Shown here: piece after piece, positions 1 to 17,222 of the stretch
How positions within the stretch are numbered: position 1 is the stretch's first letter
Layout: every line of letters starts with the position of its first letter
Assembly: GCA_964019415.1 (NCBI GenBank)
Contig: OZ025870.1
Span: 4,762,915 to 4,826,914 of the forward strand
Length of the DNA: 64,000 nt
Direction: 5' to 3'
DNA from: Ianthella basta
Taxonomy: Eukaryota; Porifera; Demospongiae; Verongiida; Ianthellidae
Program-made: the position numbers and the translations under genes
Notes under the pieces: generated by a model
Seen by the model: only the letters and a program-made list of their open reading frames with translations
Told to the model about the DNA's origin: nothing
The model's database searches: none

Positions 1-696
1 GAGGGGGACAGGTGAGGGGGACAGGTGAGGTGGGACAGGTGAGGTGGGACAGGTGAGGTGGGGACAGGTGAGGGGGACAGGTGAGGGGGGACAGGTGAGG
101 TGGGGACAGGTGAGGGGAACAGGTGGGGAGACAGGTGGGGAGACAGGTGAGGGGGACAGGTGAGGGGGACAGGTGAGGGGGGACATGGGGAGACATGGGG
201 GGGACAGATGGGGGGGACAGGTGGGGGGACAGGTGGGGGGGACATGGGGGGACAGATGGGGGGGACAGGTGGGGGGACAGGTGGGGGGGACATGGGGGGA
301 CAAGTGGGGGGACAGGTGGGGTGGGGGGGTGAGGGGACAGGTGAGGAGGACAGCTGGGGGGGACAAGTGAGGGTGACAGGTGGGGGGACAAGTGAGGGTG
401 ACAGGTAGGGGGGACAGGTGAGGGGGACAGGTGGGGGGACAGGTGAGGGGGACAGGTGAGGGGGACAGCTGGGGGGACAAGTGAGGGGGACAGGTGGGGG
501 GGACAAGTGAGGGATCAGGTGAGGGTGACAGGTGAGGGGACAAGTGAGGGGACGGGTGGATGGAACAGGTGAGGGGACAGGTGAGGGGGACAAGTGGGGG
601 GACGGGTGGATGGAACAGGTGAGGGGACAGGTGGGTGTGAAAGGTGGGGGGGACAGGTGGGGGGGACAAGTGAGGGGGGCAGGTGGGGGGACACTT
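1..696 (+). repeat. G-rich minisatellite
   Basis: Continuous tandem array of a 10-15 base unit of the form GGGGGACAGGTGA with variants (ACATGG, ACAGCTGG, ACAAGTGA). Runs of 4-8 G recur every 8-12 bases, so the plus strand could form G-quadruplexes. Open frames across it are only the repeat read as Gly/Thr/Gln/Asp and are not genes. The array runs off the left edge of the window. Confidence 0.95.
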
Positions 697-891
697 TGTC
701 AATTTCTGGTTAGGTGTCACATTGGGGGGTAATGATTTGTCTAGTCAGCACCTCACTAGCCGACACACAGAACTGCTTCTTTCAGCTTTCTCATTAGAAG
801 CACTAATTGCATCAGTGTTTGTTCTACTTCCCTTAACATTTGTCACATACAGACACCAATTTTGAAAACAGTTGCTACGGCAACTCCTTAC

Positions 892-1100
892 TCTTAGGAA
901 ATCTGCAACTTGCTCATCCAGCTGCGACTGCTTTGAACTAGTTGTCTTTGCTGCGGTCTGATGGACACTCTCAATCTCTTTAACAGCCTTTTCTTCACTA
1001 TCAACTTGGAGGTCCTCTTCATCATCGCTATGGTAACTGCTCATCATTCCAAGCAAGGGATTGGCTGGATGGCTTTCCAATTTACTTTTCACACTTTTCC
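892..1100 (-). CDS. Possible internal exon of an unknown protein, weakly FNBP4-like
   Basis: Minus-strand open segment bounded by an acceptor (TTTGTAG at 1101-1107) and a donor (GTAAGG at 886-891). The peptide has an acidic patch (SYHSDDEEDLQVDSEE), preceded by NPLLGMM and followed by QLDEQVADFLR. A short LLG-(S)Y-acidic block followed by an 'xxDxxxADFL' stretch resembles the N-terminal part of formin-binding protein 4, but the match is short and from memory. No neighbouring exon could be assigned: downstream on this strand lies the G-rich minisatellite. It could be a real internal exon or a chance open frame. Confidence 0.3.
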
Positions 1101-1400
1101 CTACAAAGTTCAGGTGGGTACCAATGTACATAATAAGCAAGATCCTAACTGCTTATGTATTAGTCACAGTATACCATACTCTAGTGCGATGCACAAGTGA
1201 TGTAAACCCAAGGCTGGAGGCTGAGGGGGATAGCACCGAGCATTACGTACACTTGGGTGTGGTATGAATCATAATTACACACACATCACGTCAGGTTCAA
1301 GTTAGTCTCACATAGCGACCCTTTCCCTATAATGTTATTGTGTAACAGCACACGCCTCTTGTCCAATTGTCCTGCGGGGCTAAAATGAAACGGCACAGCA

Positions 1401-1541
1401 GATTTACGCAATCTTGCAACAGGTTCCCAAACTGTGGGTAGTCGTTACCTAGGTTACAAACCACAACTATGATGTAACGCAGTCGGTATCCTACGTAACG
1501 ACTGCCCAAAGGTTTGGAACCTGTTGCAAGATGTGTAAATC
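1401..1541. repeat. Foldback element
   Basis: Imperfect inverted repeat. The left arm begins GATTTACGCAATCTTGCAAC and the right arm ends with its near-complement (GTTGCAAGATGTGTAAATC); arms are about 55 bases around a short centre. This is typical of a small non-autonomous DNA transposon. No coding content. Confidence 0.75.
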
Positions 1542-1659
1542 GGTTGTATACGTATATACACATCATAGTTTATGGCGTTACGTGATGACATCACGCCATT
1601 TGCCCTTTACCATTTGCAAATTATATTGTAAAGGCTCATAGTTGCGTTGATAATACACT

Positions 1660-1788
1660 GATACGAAATTCTTGAGCAAGACACAACTGATAATGATATA
1701 AATCAATCAAATGCAGGACGTTTCGACCTGAAGGTCTTTGTCAACTGCGTACAGGAGTCAGTTGTGTCTTGCTCAAGAATTTCGTATC
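1660..1788. repeat. Perfect 31-bp inverted repeat with a hammerhead-like core
   Basis: Bases 1660-1690 and 1758-1788 are exact reverse complements over 31 bases, separated by 67 bases. Read on the minus strand, the loop contains UUGACAA, a 4-bp stem GACC/GGUC with a UUCA loop, and GAAAC. This resembles the catalytic core of type I hammerhead ribozymes carried by Penelope-like retroelements. Two core bases differ from the usual CUGANGA, so activity is doubtful. A more decayed relative lies near 24.13-24.27 kb. Confidence 0.7.
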
Positions 1789-2000
1789 ACTGCATTTGCA
1801 AATTACCCAATGGGATTTGGCCAACCATTGTGAAATTGCCAGTAACACGGCGAAATGACAACTAGTACATGAGTTGCCCTATCCCTGTAACTAGCCAATC
1901 AGTTACGTATTCTGCTTCCGCTTGAGAGCTGTGAATACATTAATTACCCGGCTACGTACAACAGAGCGTGTGTAGGACCAACCATTAACTATCAATTACT

Positions 2001-2180
2001 ACAACGGAACCTGTCTAAGACAGCCACCTGTGGGCCAGTTCTAACTGACCTTTATAGAGAGGTGGCAGCTCTACAGAGGTAGGCTGCAATGTCTCAGTGC
2101 TATTTGGGTCCAGGGAGGCTGGCTGTTTTAGAGAGGTGGCTGCCTAACACAGTGACCATCTTAGACAGGTTAAACTGTAC
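2001..2180 (+). repeat. MITE family 1 copy
   Basis: About 175-bp element with the family hallmarks: start like ACAGTGGAACCTGTCTAAGA, internal blocks GCCACCTGTGGGCCAGTT and GAGAGGTGGCTGC, and an end complementary to the start (TCTTAGACAGGTT). The termini here are slightly eroded (ACAACGGAACC at the left). Other copies in the window carry flanking TA dinucleotides, as expected of a Tc1/mariner-like non-autonomous transposon. Confidence 0.85.
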
Positions 2181-3796
2181 TTAGTTGCACAGTTGTATGA
2201 GTACCTTCATTTATACACAATTCTGTGTATCAGCATACACTGTGCATTTTCAGCACTGCACATTTCAATGGCAACCACATTCAGCAGCAGATTTTCATTG
2301 TAGGCACCGCCAGACAACAAACACCGCCCCAGTGAACAAATAACTTATACTAATGTTAATACTAATCGACTGACAGACGGATTTACTGTTTAATAGAGTG
2401 TTATGAGTACCCACGAGAGGAGGCTATTGGCTAAAGGCCTACGCACATTAAAGTAAGGCTTGAAATCTAAACTCCAAGTTCCAAATCGTTTAATGCATTC
2501 TTCTGTTCAGATGATCAGATTCGTCCACACAAGCCAAGGTTCACATGTATTAATATAAATTCAATCTGAGTCATTGCACAATCGACTTACGTATGTTCTG
2601 AGAACACAAAGCCTGACTAAATGCCTTAAGCGATATCGAAATTAAGGAACACAGTCAACACTATTCGATTAATTGGCTGTTAGTCACACTCACCTCCGCT
2701 GTCGCTTCTCCCGATCCTACTATCTAGTTGTAATATCTGTCTCCTCCTACCCGCCATTTTTCTTGCAAGTACAGCGAACAATAATAGGAGTATATTTGAC
2801 GCAGCTTTTGTATAAATTCTCTTGTATAAATTCTCTTGTAGATGTACGCATGTTATGCACAGTGAACTGGTATAATTTTACGCAGTATCTGTGCTAGCTA
2901 GCTATATATAGTAACAGTGCTCATGATCAGCTAGTATAGCAGCATAAGTTGCCCAACTGTTTTAGCTAATTCTGTGCTTATCAATTCCTTTTAAACCTGT
3001 TGGTTGACAGTGCATGTAGATATGTCTTGCCATGCAGACAACATTGGCATTGAATCTGCAATTAGACTTTCAGTGGTAGCTAGCTACCATGGCAACCATG
3101 TCTTGTATCGATCACTCCATGATACAGGTAACCCTGCAGGGTCTATGTGAGATTGTTAGACACGTTTCCTTGATATGGTGGAGTTTAGATGATGTGCTAA
3201 TGTCTGATTGCGTGATGATGGTTAATGAGCAGAACACAGCACACAAAGCATCAGCTTCAATGCGTAAAGCACATGACGTTCCAATCACTCTCTGCACATG
3301 TTCTTCAGCTGTTAACACAAGCAAATAACACAACACAGCATACTTCATTGTTGGTTGTGGCTGACGGTTGGTGATATTCGTAGCTTAACATGCTTAACAT
3401 GCTGCTGTAAATATGTCAGTGAATGGAAGCATGCAAGGTCTGTTTGTGTATCCACGCTGCATGCACAGATCAAAGGGTTGCACGGTGACCGGTATTACAT
3501 GTTGGCTGTGTATAAAGCTGTGCTTGAGTGATGGTACTGTCTACATCTTGTTCATGTACCAGTTTGTGCTAGACGAATTGTAATGTTAACTGGAACTATT
3601 ACTAGGTACTACTTTTTACTTTACGGTGAGTCGGCACACCACCATAGCATGTAAACACTGCACATACATTTACTTGGCTCCTTAATAGTAGCCTTTGGGC
3701 TGATGGCTCACACAGTCTAAATAAGATCAATGAAATGAAATGAAATATATGTACCCACTATGCCAGGCATCTACAGTATACACACACAAGTACAAA
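2181..3796. other. Intergenic, no gene seen
   Basis: AT-rich DNA. Open frames are short, overlap on both strands, and show no recognisable domain or splice-supported extension. I see no RNA gene or promoter here. Confidence 0.6.
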
Positions 3797-3983
<187 letters not shown>

Positions 3984-4261
3984 GTGTTAAACATCCTTGA
4001 AGGAGAACAATCTAGATCCATGTGCACAGCACTAACTATATCCTTGATTAATATTGCCGGTACAAATAGTTAGTCCACGACATTCTCTAACCACACTTAC
4101 AACTTACACCACTCCCTCAAGACAAGGAACATCGACCACTTTCACGCTCGTAACCAATCATTACACAAAAATATGCACATACACACATACGTACACACAC
4201 ACGCACACATGCACATTCATAGGGGGTGTACTTGTGTATTGTTATATACCTTTATATAGTA

Positions 4262-4432
4262 CAGTGGAACCTGTCCAAGGTGGTCACTGTGTTGGCAGCC
4301 ACCTCTCTAAAACAGCCAGCCTCCCTGGCCCCAGATGGCACTAAAACATTGCAATCTACCTCTGTAGAGCAGCCACCTCTCTATTAATGTCTGTCAGAAC
4401 TGACCCACAGGTGGCTGTCTTAGACAGGTTAA
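4262..4432 (-). repeat. MITE family 1 copy
   Basis: Reverse-orientation copy. It starts at CAGTGGAACCTGTCCAAGG after a TA dinucleotide, carries the internal AAACAGCCAGCCTCCCTGGC block, and ends TGTCTTAGACAGGTT with the last bases lost. Confidence 0.88.
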
Positions 4433-4522
4433 TTGCTCAAATTCACATAATACACAATATCATGCATGCCTACTGTATAATAGATACACACGTGTGTACA
4501 CTACACTATGTTGTACTACGTA

Positions 4523-4582
4523 ACATGTGCACACACACACACACACACACACACACTGACACACACACATGTACACACACAT

Positions 4583-4652
<70 letters not shown>
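4523..4652. repeat. CA microsatellite
   Basis: Interrupted then perfect (CA)n ending about 4652. Low-complexity frames only. Confidence 0.97.
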
Positions 4653-4654
<2 letters not shown>

Positions 4655-5418
4655 ACCCACAGTGATGCCATGGTCACCGCTTTGCTAATTGCATGATTCC
4701 AAACATTCCCACAAGAGAAATTGATTTGCGCTAACGATTAAGAGGGTGAACCAGCCTCATAATTTACAAAATTTTGGGGGTCAAGACACAGGACATGTGG
4801 ACAATTGTAATTGAATGCAATCAAGTGAGCTAGCTCCAATGCCACCTGTGAATAGAAATGTCTGTGCTGGCAACATAACAGGTCAAGTGAAGCGCCCCTT
4901 GTGTTAAGGTTCGTAATATGATTGAACCTTTGAACATTCAGAACTCACAAAAGCGGGTGACTGTGCAAAACGAGTATACAGACAAGGAAGAAAAGACAAA
5001 AGTAAACAATCTTTGCATGGAAACACATGATTGGTGGAAAGGACTGAAGAACAAGATTGAGATTAACTCAAACATGTAGTCCGGTATAAAATATTATACA
5101 GTTTAGAACATCAGGCAGTTGTACAATATGAACTGTGTGTTTTGGAAGAATTAATGCAACATGTGAAATATGCTATAATCATACTTGTATCCACTGTAAC
5201 ATATTAATACACATGAAATCATTATGAATTTTAGTATTATTTTGTATTAAAGTATTCATCCATTCATCATGGTTCATTCCCAGTAACTGTTGTTTCAAGA
5301 TGTCACCCTACCTGCCTATAACTAGGATATTCAGGAGCTGTGCTACTTTTCGTTTGTATTACAGCATACAAACAACCACCACCATCCCTACATAGACAGC
5401 ACTACTGTGCTGTCTGAC
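4653..5418. other. Intergenic, no gene seen
   Basis: AT-rich DNA with frequent stops in all frames and no repeat family that I recognise. Confidence 0.6.
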
Positions 5419-5595
5419 ACATTGAAACTTGTCTAAGGCAGCCACCTGTGGGCCAGTTCTAACTGACCTTTATAGAGAGGTGGCTGCTGTACAGAGGTAG
5501 ATTGCAATGCTTTAGTGCTATTTTGGGTCAGGGAGGCTGGCTGTTCTAGAGAGGTGGCTGCCTAACACAGTGACCATCATAGACAGGTTCCACTG
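5419..5595 (+). repeat. MITE family 1 copy
   Basis: Near-complete copy with the GGCAGCCACCTGTGGGCC block and an intact right terminus GACAGGTTCCACTG at 5582-5595. The left terminus is mutated (CATTGAAACTTGTCTAAGG). Confidence 0.88.
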
Positions 5596-5823
5596 TGGGA
5601 TGAAACCTTTGGGTGCCCATTGCATAATTAAATAACATAATAACATAGACTCAGGCATGCTTGAGTCTAGACTGGCCACTGCATGTATGGGTTCTTAGGA
5701 CACAATATTAATGCCATACAAATGCCCACCTGCACATGACATTCTGCAATCATACACATACACAGGTGTGATACACTGCGACCTGATAGGCATATTTTAC
5801 AAGCATAATGTATACTTTGTATA

Positions 5824-5993
5824 CAGTGGAACCATGCAATGTAAGCCAGCCACCTGTGGGCTATTACGTATACACGCAGAGATGGTTCATTTATAGAGGT
5901 AGATTGACATGCTATAGACCTTTGGGGCCACTGAGGTGGTCTGTTTTAGAGAGGTGGCTGCCTAGTGCAGTGACCATCTTAGACAGGTTCCAC
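5824..5993 (+). repeat. MITE family 1 copy
   Basis: Starts CAGTGGAACC after TA and ends TCTTAGACAGGTTCCAC. The interior is more diverged than in other copies (for example TTATTACGTATACACG replaces part of the usual sequence). It lies 228 bases downstream of the previous copy. Confidence 0.85.
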
Positions 5994-6405
5994 ACAACTC
6001 ATTCCCAGCTGGTCCATGCCCTTCCCAAAGCATACGTACATGCGCACATGTGTACCCAGGCAAGTGTGTGCAAACCACAATCATGCATGCATGCTCTCAA
6101 CCTGCATAGTTGTTAATTGGCCCATTGCACGAGCTTGCCTGTTATTGCTTGTAACAAAGACCTAACAAGCAGCTATATATATGGAACCAGTTTAAATGTC
6201 AAATCAAAGGTGGGTCAAGTCATTCAACTTAAAAAATAGCAATGTTTGGGCAATTTGTAGCCGTTTGTTCGTTATATAAGCTGTAGAAATCTATAATTGT
6301 TTCCCATTAAGTTGTGTACATTAATTCAATTAAGAAGGAGCTGCATGTGACCAAATTTGGACTACTACTAAATATGACCTACTATAGCAGGCAAATATGT
6401 TAGAA

Positions 6406-6481
6406 GTCTGGCTTGCTAGACCATCCCAATAAGCACCTTGGGGCCTACCAGGCGCTTACAGAATGGTCTAGCAAGCTAGAC
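6406..6481. repeat. Short foldback
   Basis: Arms GTCTGGCTTGCTAGACCAT and ATGGTCTAGCAAGCTAGAC are inverted repeats (one mismatch over 19 bases) around a 38-base centre. A related partial sequence, GGTTGTTAGACCAACCC, appears near 34,000. Probably a small transposon remnant. Confidence 0.75.
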
Positions 6482-6925
6482 TATGGTGTTAGTTGACGAA
6501 TTTAATGACAGTCACTGTAGCAATTGTAAGTTTTGATGAATCTAACTTATAAACAGCACTACACATATGAATATAGGCAAAGCGGTGCCTTGTGTATGAT
6601 TGGTGCTGTGCTTCGGTTCATGTGTTTTGGGTGTGTGTAGTGTACTATGTGTAAATACAGGTTTACAGCACTCTCAAAGTCAATAGGTAACAGCCTATGT
6701 AGCCATACGTGGGTTATACAATGTGAACAAACTCTATCTATATAAATCTAACACATTGTAGCACTAGATAACATGTAGTACACATCCGATGTAGGATAGT
6801 ACTCTCTTGGTCATACATACACACCCTACAAGGGTTGTCATGGCAACATGCTTGTATGAGCAGATGAGATGGCCAGTTTGATTTCAATGCCATATACTCA
6901 CTGTAATGAGGCATATTTGGAGATA

Positions 6926-7106
6926 CAGTGGGGCCTGTCTAAGAAGGACACTGTGTTAGGCAGCTACCTCTCTATAACAGCCAGCCTGCCTGGCCCCAAA
7001 TAACACTAAACATTGCAATCTACCTCTGTAGAGCAGCCACCTCTCTATGAAGGACAGTTAGAACTGGCCTGCAGGTGTAGGTGGTTGTCTTACACAGGTT
7101 CCATTG
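6926..7106 (-). repeat. MITE family 1 copy
   Basis: Reverse-orientation copy, TA-flanked at the left (AGATA before CAGTGGGGCC), ending ACAGGTTCCATTG. It lies 260 bases upstream of the GPCR start codon, so it is the upstream limit of that promoter region. Confidence 0.88.
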
Positions 7107-7280
7107 AATATACTTCTTTCAAAAGTGTATTGTATTATCTGATGCAGCTATAATATTATCGGTACTTCACTCCATTTCGGATCAACGCCGGTATAGCTAT
7201 AGCTGTGGAGGTCTTTGATTAAGCAGGCAATGAAGTTAGTGGTTAACGCTCGAGCCTCGTGACGTACGAGAGTCGGTATA

Positions 7281-7313
7281 TGACGTCATTGGACGAGAAC
7301 TCGAGTATAAAAA
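7281..7313 (+). promoter_or_regulatory. Core promoter of the GPCR: CRE palindrome plus TATA box
   Basis: A perfect cAMP response element, TGACGTCA, occupies 7281-7288, and a canonical TATA box, TATAAAAA, lies at 7306-7313. The start codon at 7366 is 53 bases past the TATA box, leaving room for transcription to begin near 7336-7343 with a very short leader. The CRE suggests CREB/ATF control; that is inference from the motif alone. Confidence 0.65.
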
Positions 7314-7365
7314 CTCCTCTCGAGCTTGTATTTACACAATTGTTTATCAACTTGGAAGAATAACC

Positions 7366-9163
7366 ATGAGTAAGGCGCCGTGCTTCACCCTGGGAGTGAC
7401 ACTGATACTGCTCTTGAGTGCTTTCGGTGAAACTGTAGGAGGACGGAGAGGGGAGAACTCGAGATGGAGGAGGGACGGTTCCTCTGCGGGAAACTTGTCA
7501 ACGGGAAAAGGTATGTACGTAGCTATTACAGCGTATGCGGCAAGTAACTAGCTAACAGAAGAGTGGGTTCTTCTTATCTGCACTCATATTCTACATAATC
7601 TACTAGTGAGTCTGAAATACAGTGTGGAAACAGTATACTAATGTCTAGAAGCTAAGCCAATGGTTGACGGCTTCATTAAGGGGATCAAACGCGTTTGTAT
7701 TTCTTAAGTTGTCTTGACTGTTGTGTGCACTGCGCGCACGATGAGCTCTTTCTCTTTTCCTCCATGCAGGGTCGGATGACCTTGATGGAGTATTTAAGGA
7801 AACTTTCCACGTCTACTCGGGGAATGCTCCGGATCGTGTTTGCGATCGAAACGGCAAATCAATAAGAATTAAAGTTCGTGATTGCAGCGTGCTGGTTGAA
7901 CTGCGAAACGGCTCCTACACTCCGATCAACGACACCCACCTTCACGTTAAAACCGAGCAGGACGGGTTAACTCTTGCGATTCTGTGCAACTCCACTCTGG
8001 AGAACAACCCTTTGGTTTGTGTCATGACAACACTTCAGGACCCCGTTCAACAGATGAGTCTGTTTGTGCTTCAAGTTATCGGAATAAGTATAGACGTAGT
8101 CAGCTGTGTTTTCTACATTGGAACATTCTTGGTCTTCAGTGACATACGTACTTTGTTTGGCAAGCTAGTGATTAACCTGATAGTTGTCATCCTGTTTGGT
8201 GACATGTTCTATCTCATGTCACTGAAGGCACCAGAAGAGGACTCAGTCACTGAGCACTACTGCGAGGCAATAGCGATTGTGACTCACTTCCTGTTCTTGG
8301 CTCGATTCTCTTGGATGACCTTGTTGTCGGCATACATCGCAAAGACATTTTACTCAGCTTGGCAGATGCGGCAGCCGATCAAAGACAAGAAGAAACAATG
8401 TGCTAGGCTTATCCTTGGAATGACTGTAGGCTACAGTGTACCAGGAGCTTTGGTAGTACTGTGTGTTTGTCTCAACTACACCATCAAAAATTCCATCAAC
8501 TATGGACGGACACCTATGGGTAATTGCTGGATTTACCGTGACAAGGCCCTTTATTTGGCATACGTGACACCAATTGCCATCAGCATTTTAATCAACTTGC
8601 TGCTTTCAATCTTTTCCATTGCAATCCTGAAAATGGTTCGCAGCAATAATGCAGCAAAGAAAACTAGAGAATATCGGCGCTTATTTCAAGACTGCCGAGT
8701 TGTTTTTGGAATATTCGCAGTAATGGGCATCACGTGGATCTTTGGATTGATTGGTCTTATTGGCGAAGTATGGTCCATTGATGAAATGTCATGGGCATGG
8801 TATCCATTTGTGATTCTGTCAACCTGCCAAGCTGCCACTCTTGCCCTTGCATTTCTTGCCAAAAAGGATGTCTTTGATTTCTACTCAGACAAATTCTCCA
8901 GAATGCTGTCTACCATCAGACGTTTGTTTCAAAGGGAACCACCCAGTAGATCCACCTCCAACTCCAGTGCCAAAACCTCACAGTCAGCAGAGACAATGAA
9001 CAAAACGCATGACAGGTCTCCATCCGTTGAAAAAGGATCCTCCTCGCAATCAAACGGAAACATGGAGGATTCAACTAAGGAAAGGGGATCTTTATCTACA
9101 GAAGGGTTGCAATCTCCTTCGGCTACCTCAACACAGGCGATGGTGGTTGAGATAAAAGAATAA
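7366..9163 (+). CDS. Class B (methuselah/adhesion-like) seven-transmembrane receptor
   Basis: Two exons, 7366-7510 and 7770-9163, joined by a 259-base GT-AG intron in phase 1, encode 512 residues. Residues 1-26 form a signal peptide (ILLLSAF core). A short ectodomain with four cysteines and several N-glycosylation sites (NGS, NDT, NST) precedes seven hydrophobic segments at about 145-172, 179-199, 213-241, 259-283, 309-338, 357-381 and 389-413. C213 at the top of helix 3 and C301 in loop 2 are placed for the usual disulfide. Helix 6 carries GITWIFGLIG, matching the class B2 GxTWxFG signature; helix 7 reads STCQAATLALAFL. The tail from about 420 is Ser/Thr-rich. I see no GAIN domain or GPS cleavage site, so it is closer to methuselah or stripped-down adhesion receptors. 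Ligand and G protein unknown. The start is chosen for the signal peptide and TATA spacing. A possible polyadenylation signal ATTAAA lies at 9228. Confidence 0.88.
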
Positions 9164-9233
9164 TCAGCCAATGGTATTCTTATCCACTGCTTCTGAGAAA
9201 TGGTTTGGAGCTTCTAATATCATTATAATTAAA

Positions 9234-9774
9234 ACATGCCTATACCTTATACCTTGACAAGCACATTTCTCTTTCTTTGCCAAAACCCTGGCACTAAATA
9301 TGAAACACGTCACTACACTCCACACAAATAATGGTTATAGCATTACTTCATTTAGTACACATCCTCATCTCCATATTTGGTCTGTTATTCTTTTCATAGA
9401 TTTACATGGTGTTTTGCGCTATAAGTGCAAACTCTAATGCTACTAATTGTATATCTAATTATTATATTTTATGACTGCAATGCGAATTTCGTGGTATCTG
9501 GCGTATTATTTCACAAATGGAATGTTCGCAGATTGGTATGCAGATTGTGCATGGAATTCCACAATTATAGGGAATGCTATCATGCACACACCCACACACA
9601 CCCACACACACACACACACACACACGCGTGCACGCATGCACACAATACATGTCCACTCAAGCTGCATATGATATGCATAAACAGTGTTCAATCAAGCCAT
9701 TGAATAATGTGCCTTGAGTAGGAATGACAGCTTACTAATGCAAGAGAGTAGTCCAATTCTCTTAAACAAAAGGG
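9234..9774. other. Intergenic with a CA microsatellite
   Basis: The stretch between the GPCR 3' end and the next repeat array. It holds a CA-rich run at about 9586-9640 and no supported gene. Confidence 0.65.
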
Positions 9775-10240
9775 TAGTTTGAGACAGTATTCATTAGAGA
9801 TAGGGGTCTTATTTTAGGGGTAGTTTTGTACACATCTCTATGTAGCTGGGACAGTAGGCGCCATTAGACAGCCATTACCTGGCACAAGCACTCTTGTGGT
9901 ATACATAGTATCCTAACAAAGACATCATCTAAGTCCCTTTAAGCTACAGTGACACCTCAACCTGTTAGGACAAGCCCAAGTGTATTCAATAGAGAGGTGT
10001 CCTTATTTCAGAGGTAGCTGTATACAAATCTCTATGTAGCTGAAACAGTAACCACTGTCCTCATTAGAGAAGTGCCCACAATTCAGAGGTAGTTTCGTAC
10101 ACATCTCTGTGTAGCTAGGACAGCAGGCACTGTCCTCATTAGAGAGGTGTCCACAATTCAGAGGTAGTTTTGTACACATCTCTGTGTAGCTAGGACAGTA
10201 GGAACTGTTCTCATTAGAGAGGCTTAGCTGCTGTAGCCTC
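9775..10240 (-). repeat. 75-bp repeat array (family 2), inverted copy
   Basis: Several copies of a 75-base unit; in the opposite orientation it reads CCTCTCTAATGAGGACAGTG, then CTACTGTCCCAGCTACATAG, then AGATGTGTACAAAACTACCT. The flank around 9870-9960 (CACAAGCACTCTTGTGG, GACATCATCTAAGTCCC, CAGTGACACCTCAACC) is the inverse of 25.73-25.83 kb and 50.52-50.62 kb. The whole block is therefore a third, inverted copy of a sequence found upstream of both p190 genes. Confidence 0.88.
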
Positions 10241-10512
10241 AACAGTCATATCTTGTATGGAGGTCGAAGCACGTCCTGTCCAAGCACAGTTGATCCAGTT
10301 GTGTCTATACTTAGAGTAGCTGATATTGTCAACAGATACAGTTACCACAGGTACGTACATGCCTGGCACTTGCACCATTTAAAGGCAGCAGTCGTGTACA
10401 GCACAACTTAACAGAATTCAAAGGGCTAGGAAAAAACTTTCATGCATAAAAAACTGGCGGCTATGATGAAAATGACCTGCAAAAGTGGACGAGGCCCTCA
10501 CTGGATACCAGG

Positions 10513-16615
<6,103 letters not shown>

Positions 16616-16619
<4 letters not shown>

Positions 16620-16660
16620 ATTAGGAACCGTCCGTCCGTAACATCTGTCGCCATTTTCCT
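16616..16660 (-). promoter_or_regulatory. Leader of paralog B: YY1-like motif and upstream ORF
   Basis: On the minus strand GAAAATGGCGACA resembles a YY1 site (AANATGGCG), a motif often found just downstream of animal start sites. Its ATG at 16654 opens a 12-codon ORF that ends by overlapping the first base region of the presumed start codon at 16619 in another frame. This could dampen translation of the main frame. Motif calls only. Confidence 0.4.
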
Positions 16661-17222
16661 CTCCTTCTGGAACGATTCATGCAAATTATACAAATCAACC
16701 ACATAGCTTGCGTACTATTTTAGTTTTACGGTGTTACCCCATGTTTACCTTTCACATAATTCTTAGTAGCTTTACTAATAATTGCTGGTTATATGCATGC
16801 AAGCATGGTAATATACAGCATATGTGCTTATTTGTAAGCTGCAGCTGAAGTGTTTCAGGGCTGGCTGTGCGGACCAGATAGCTCACTATAATATAGTTCT
16901 GCAGAAACTTTACCTAACTCTGCAGCCGTAAGGAGAGCTACCCCTTCTCACACAGCTAGCTGTATGTTTTCACAACATGCATCACCTGAACAAAAGTTCT
17001 TCTACTCGTTCAAAAAATACTACAATGTTGAAAAATGAAACACGTATAGGGCACTCTAGGTCGATACATGTGCATCATTATATCAATAAAGCACTCTACA
17101 ACTTTGAACAATATTTTTTCTCATTGAGTGTGTGTGTGCGCATCTGTGACTACTAGATCTAGAGTTGCGTCTCTACTTGTGCACAGGAAGAACGGCTGTA
17201 CGTACACTTCATTGATGCTGCT

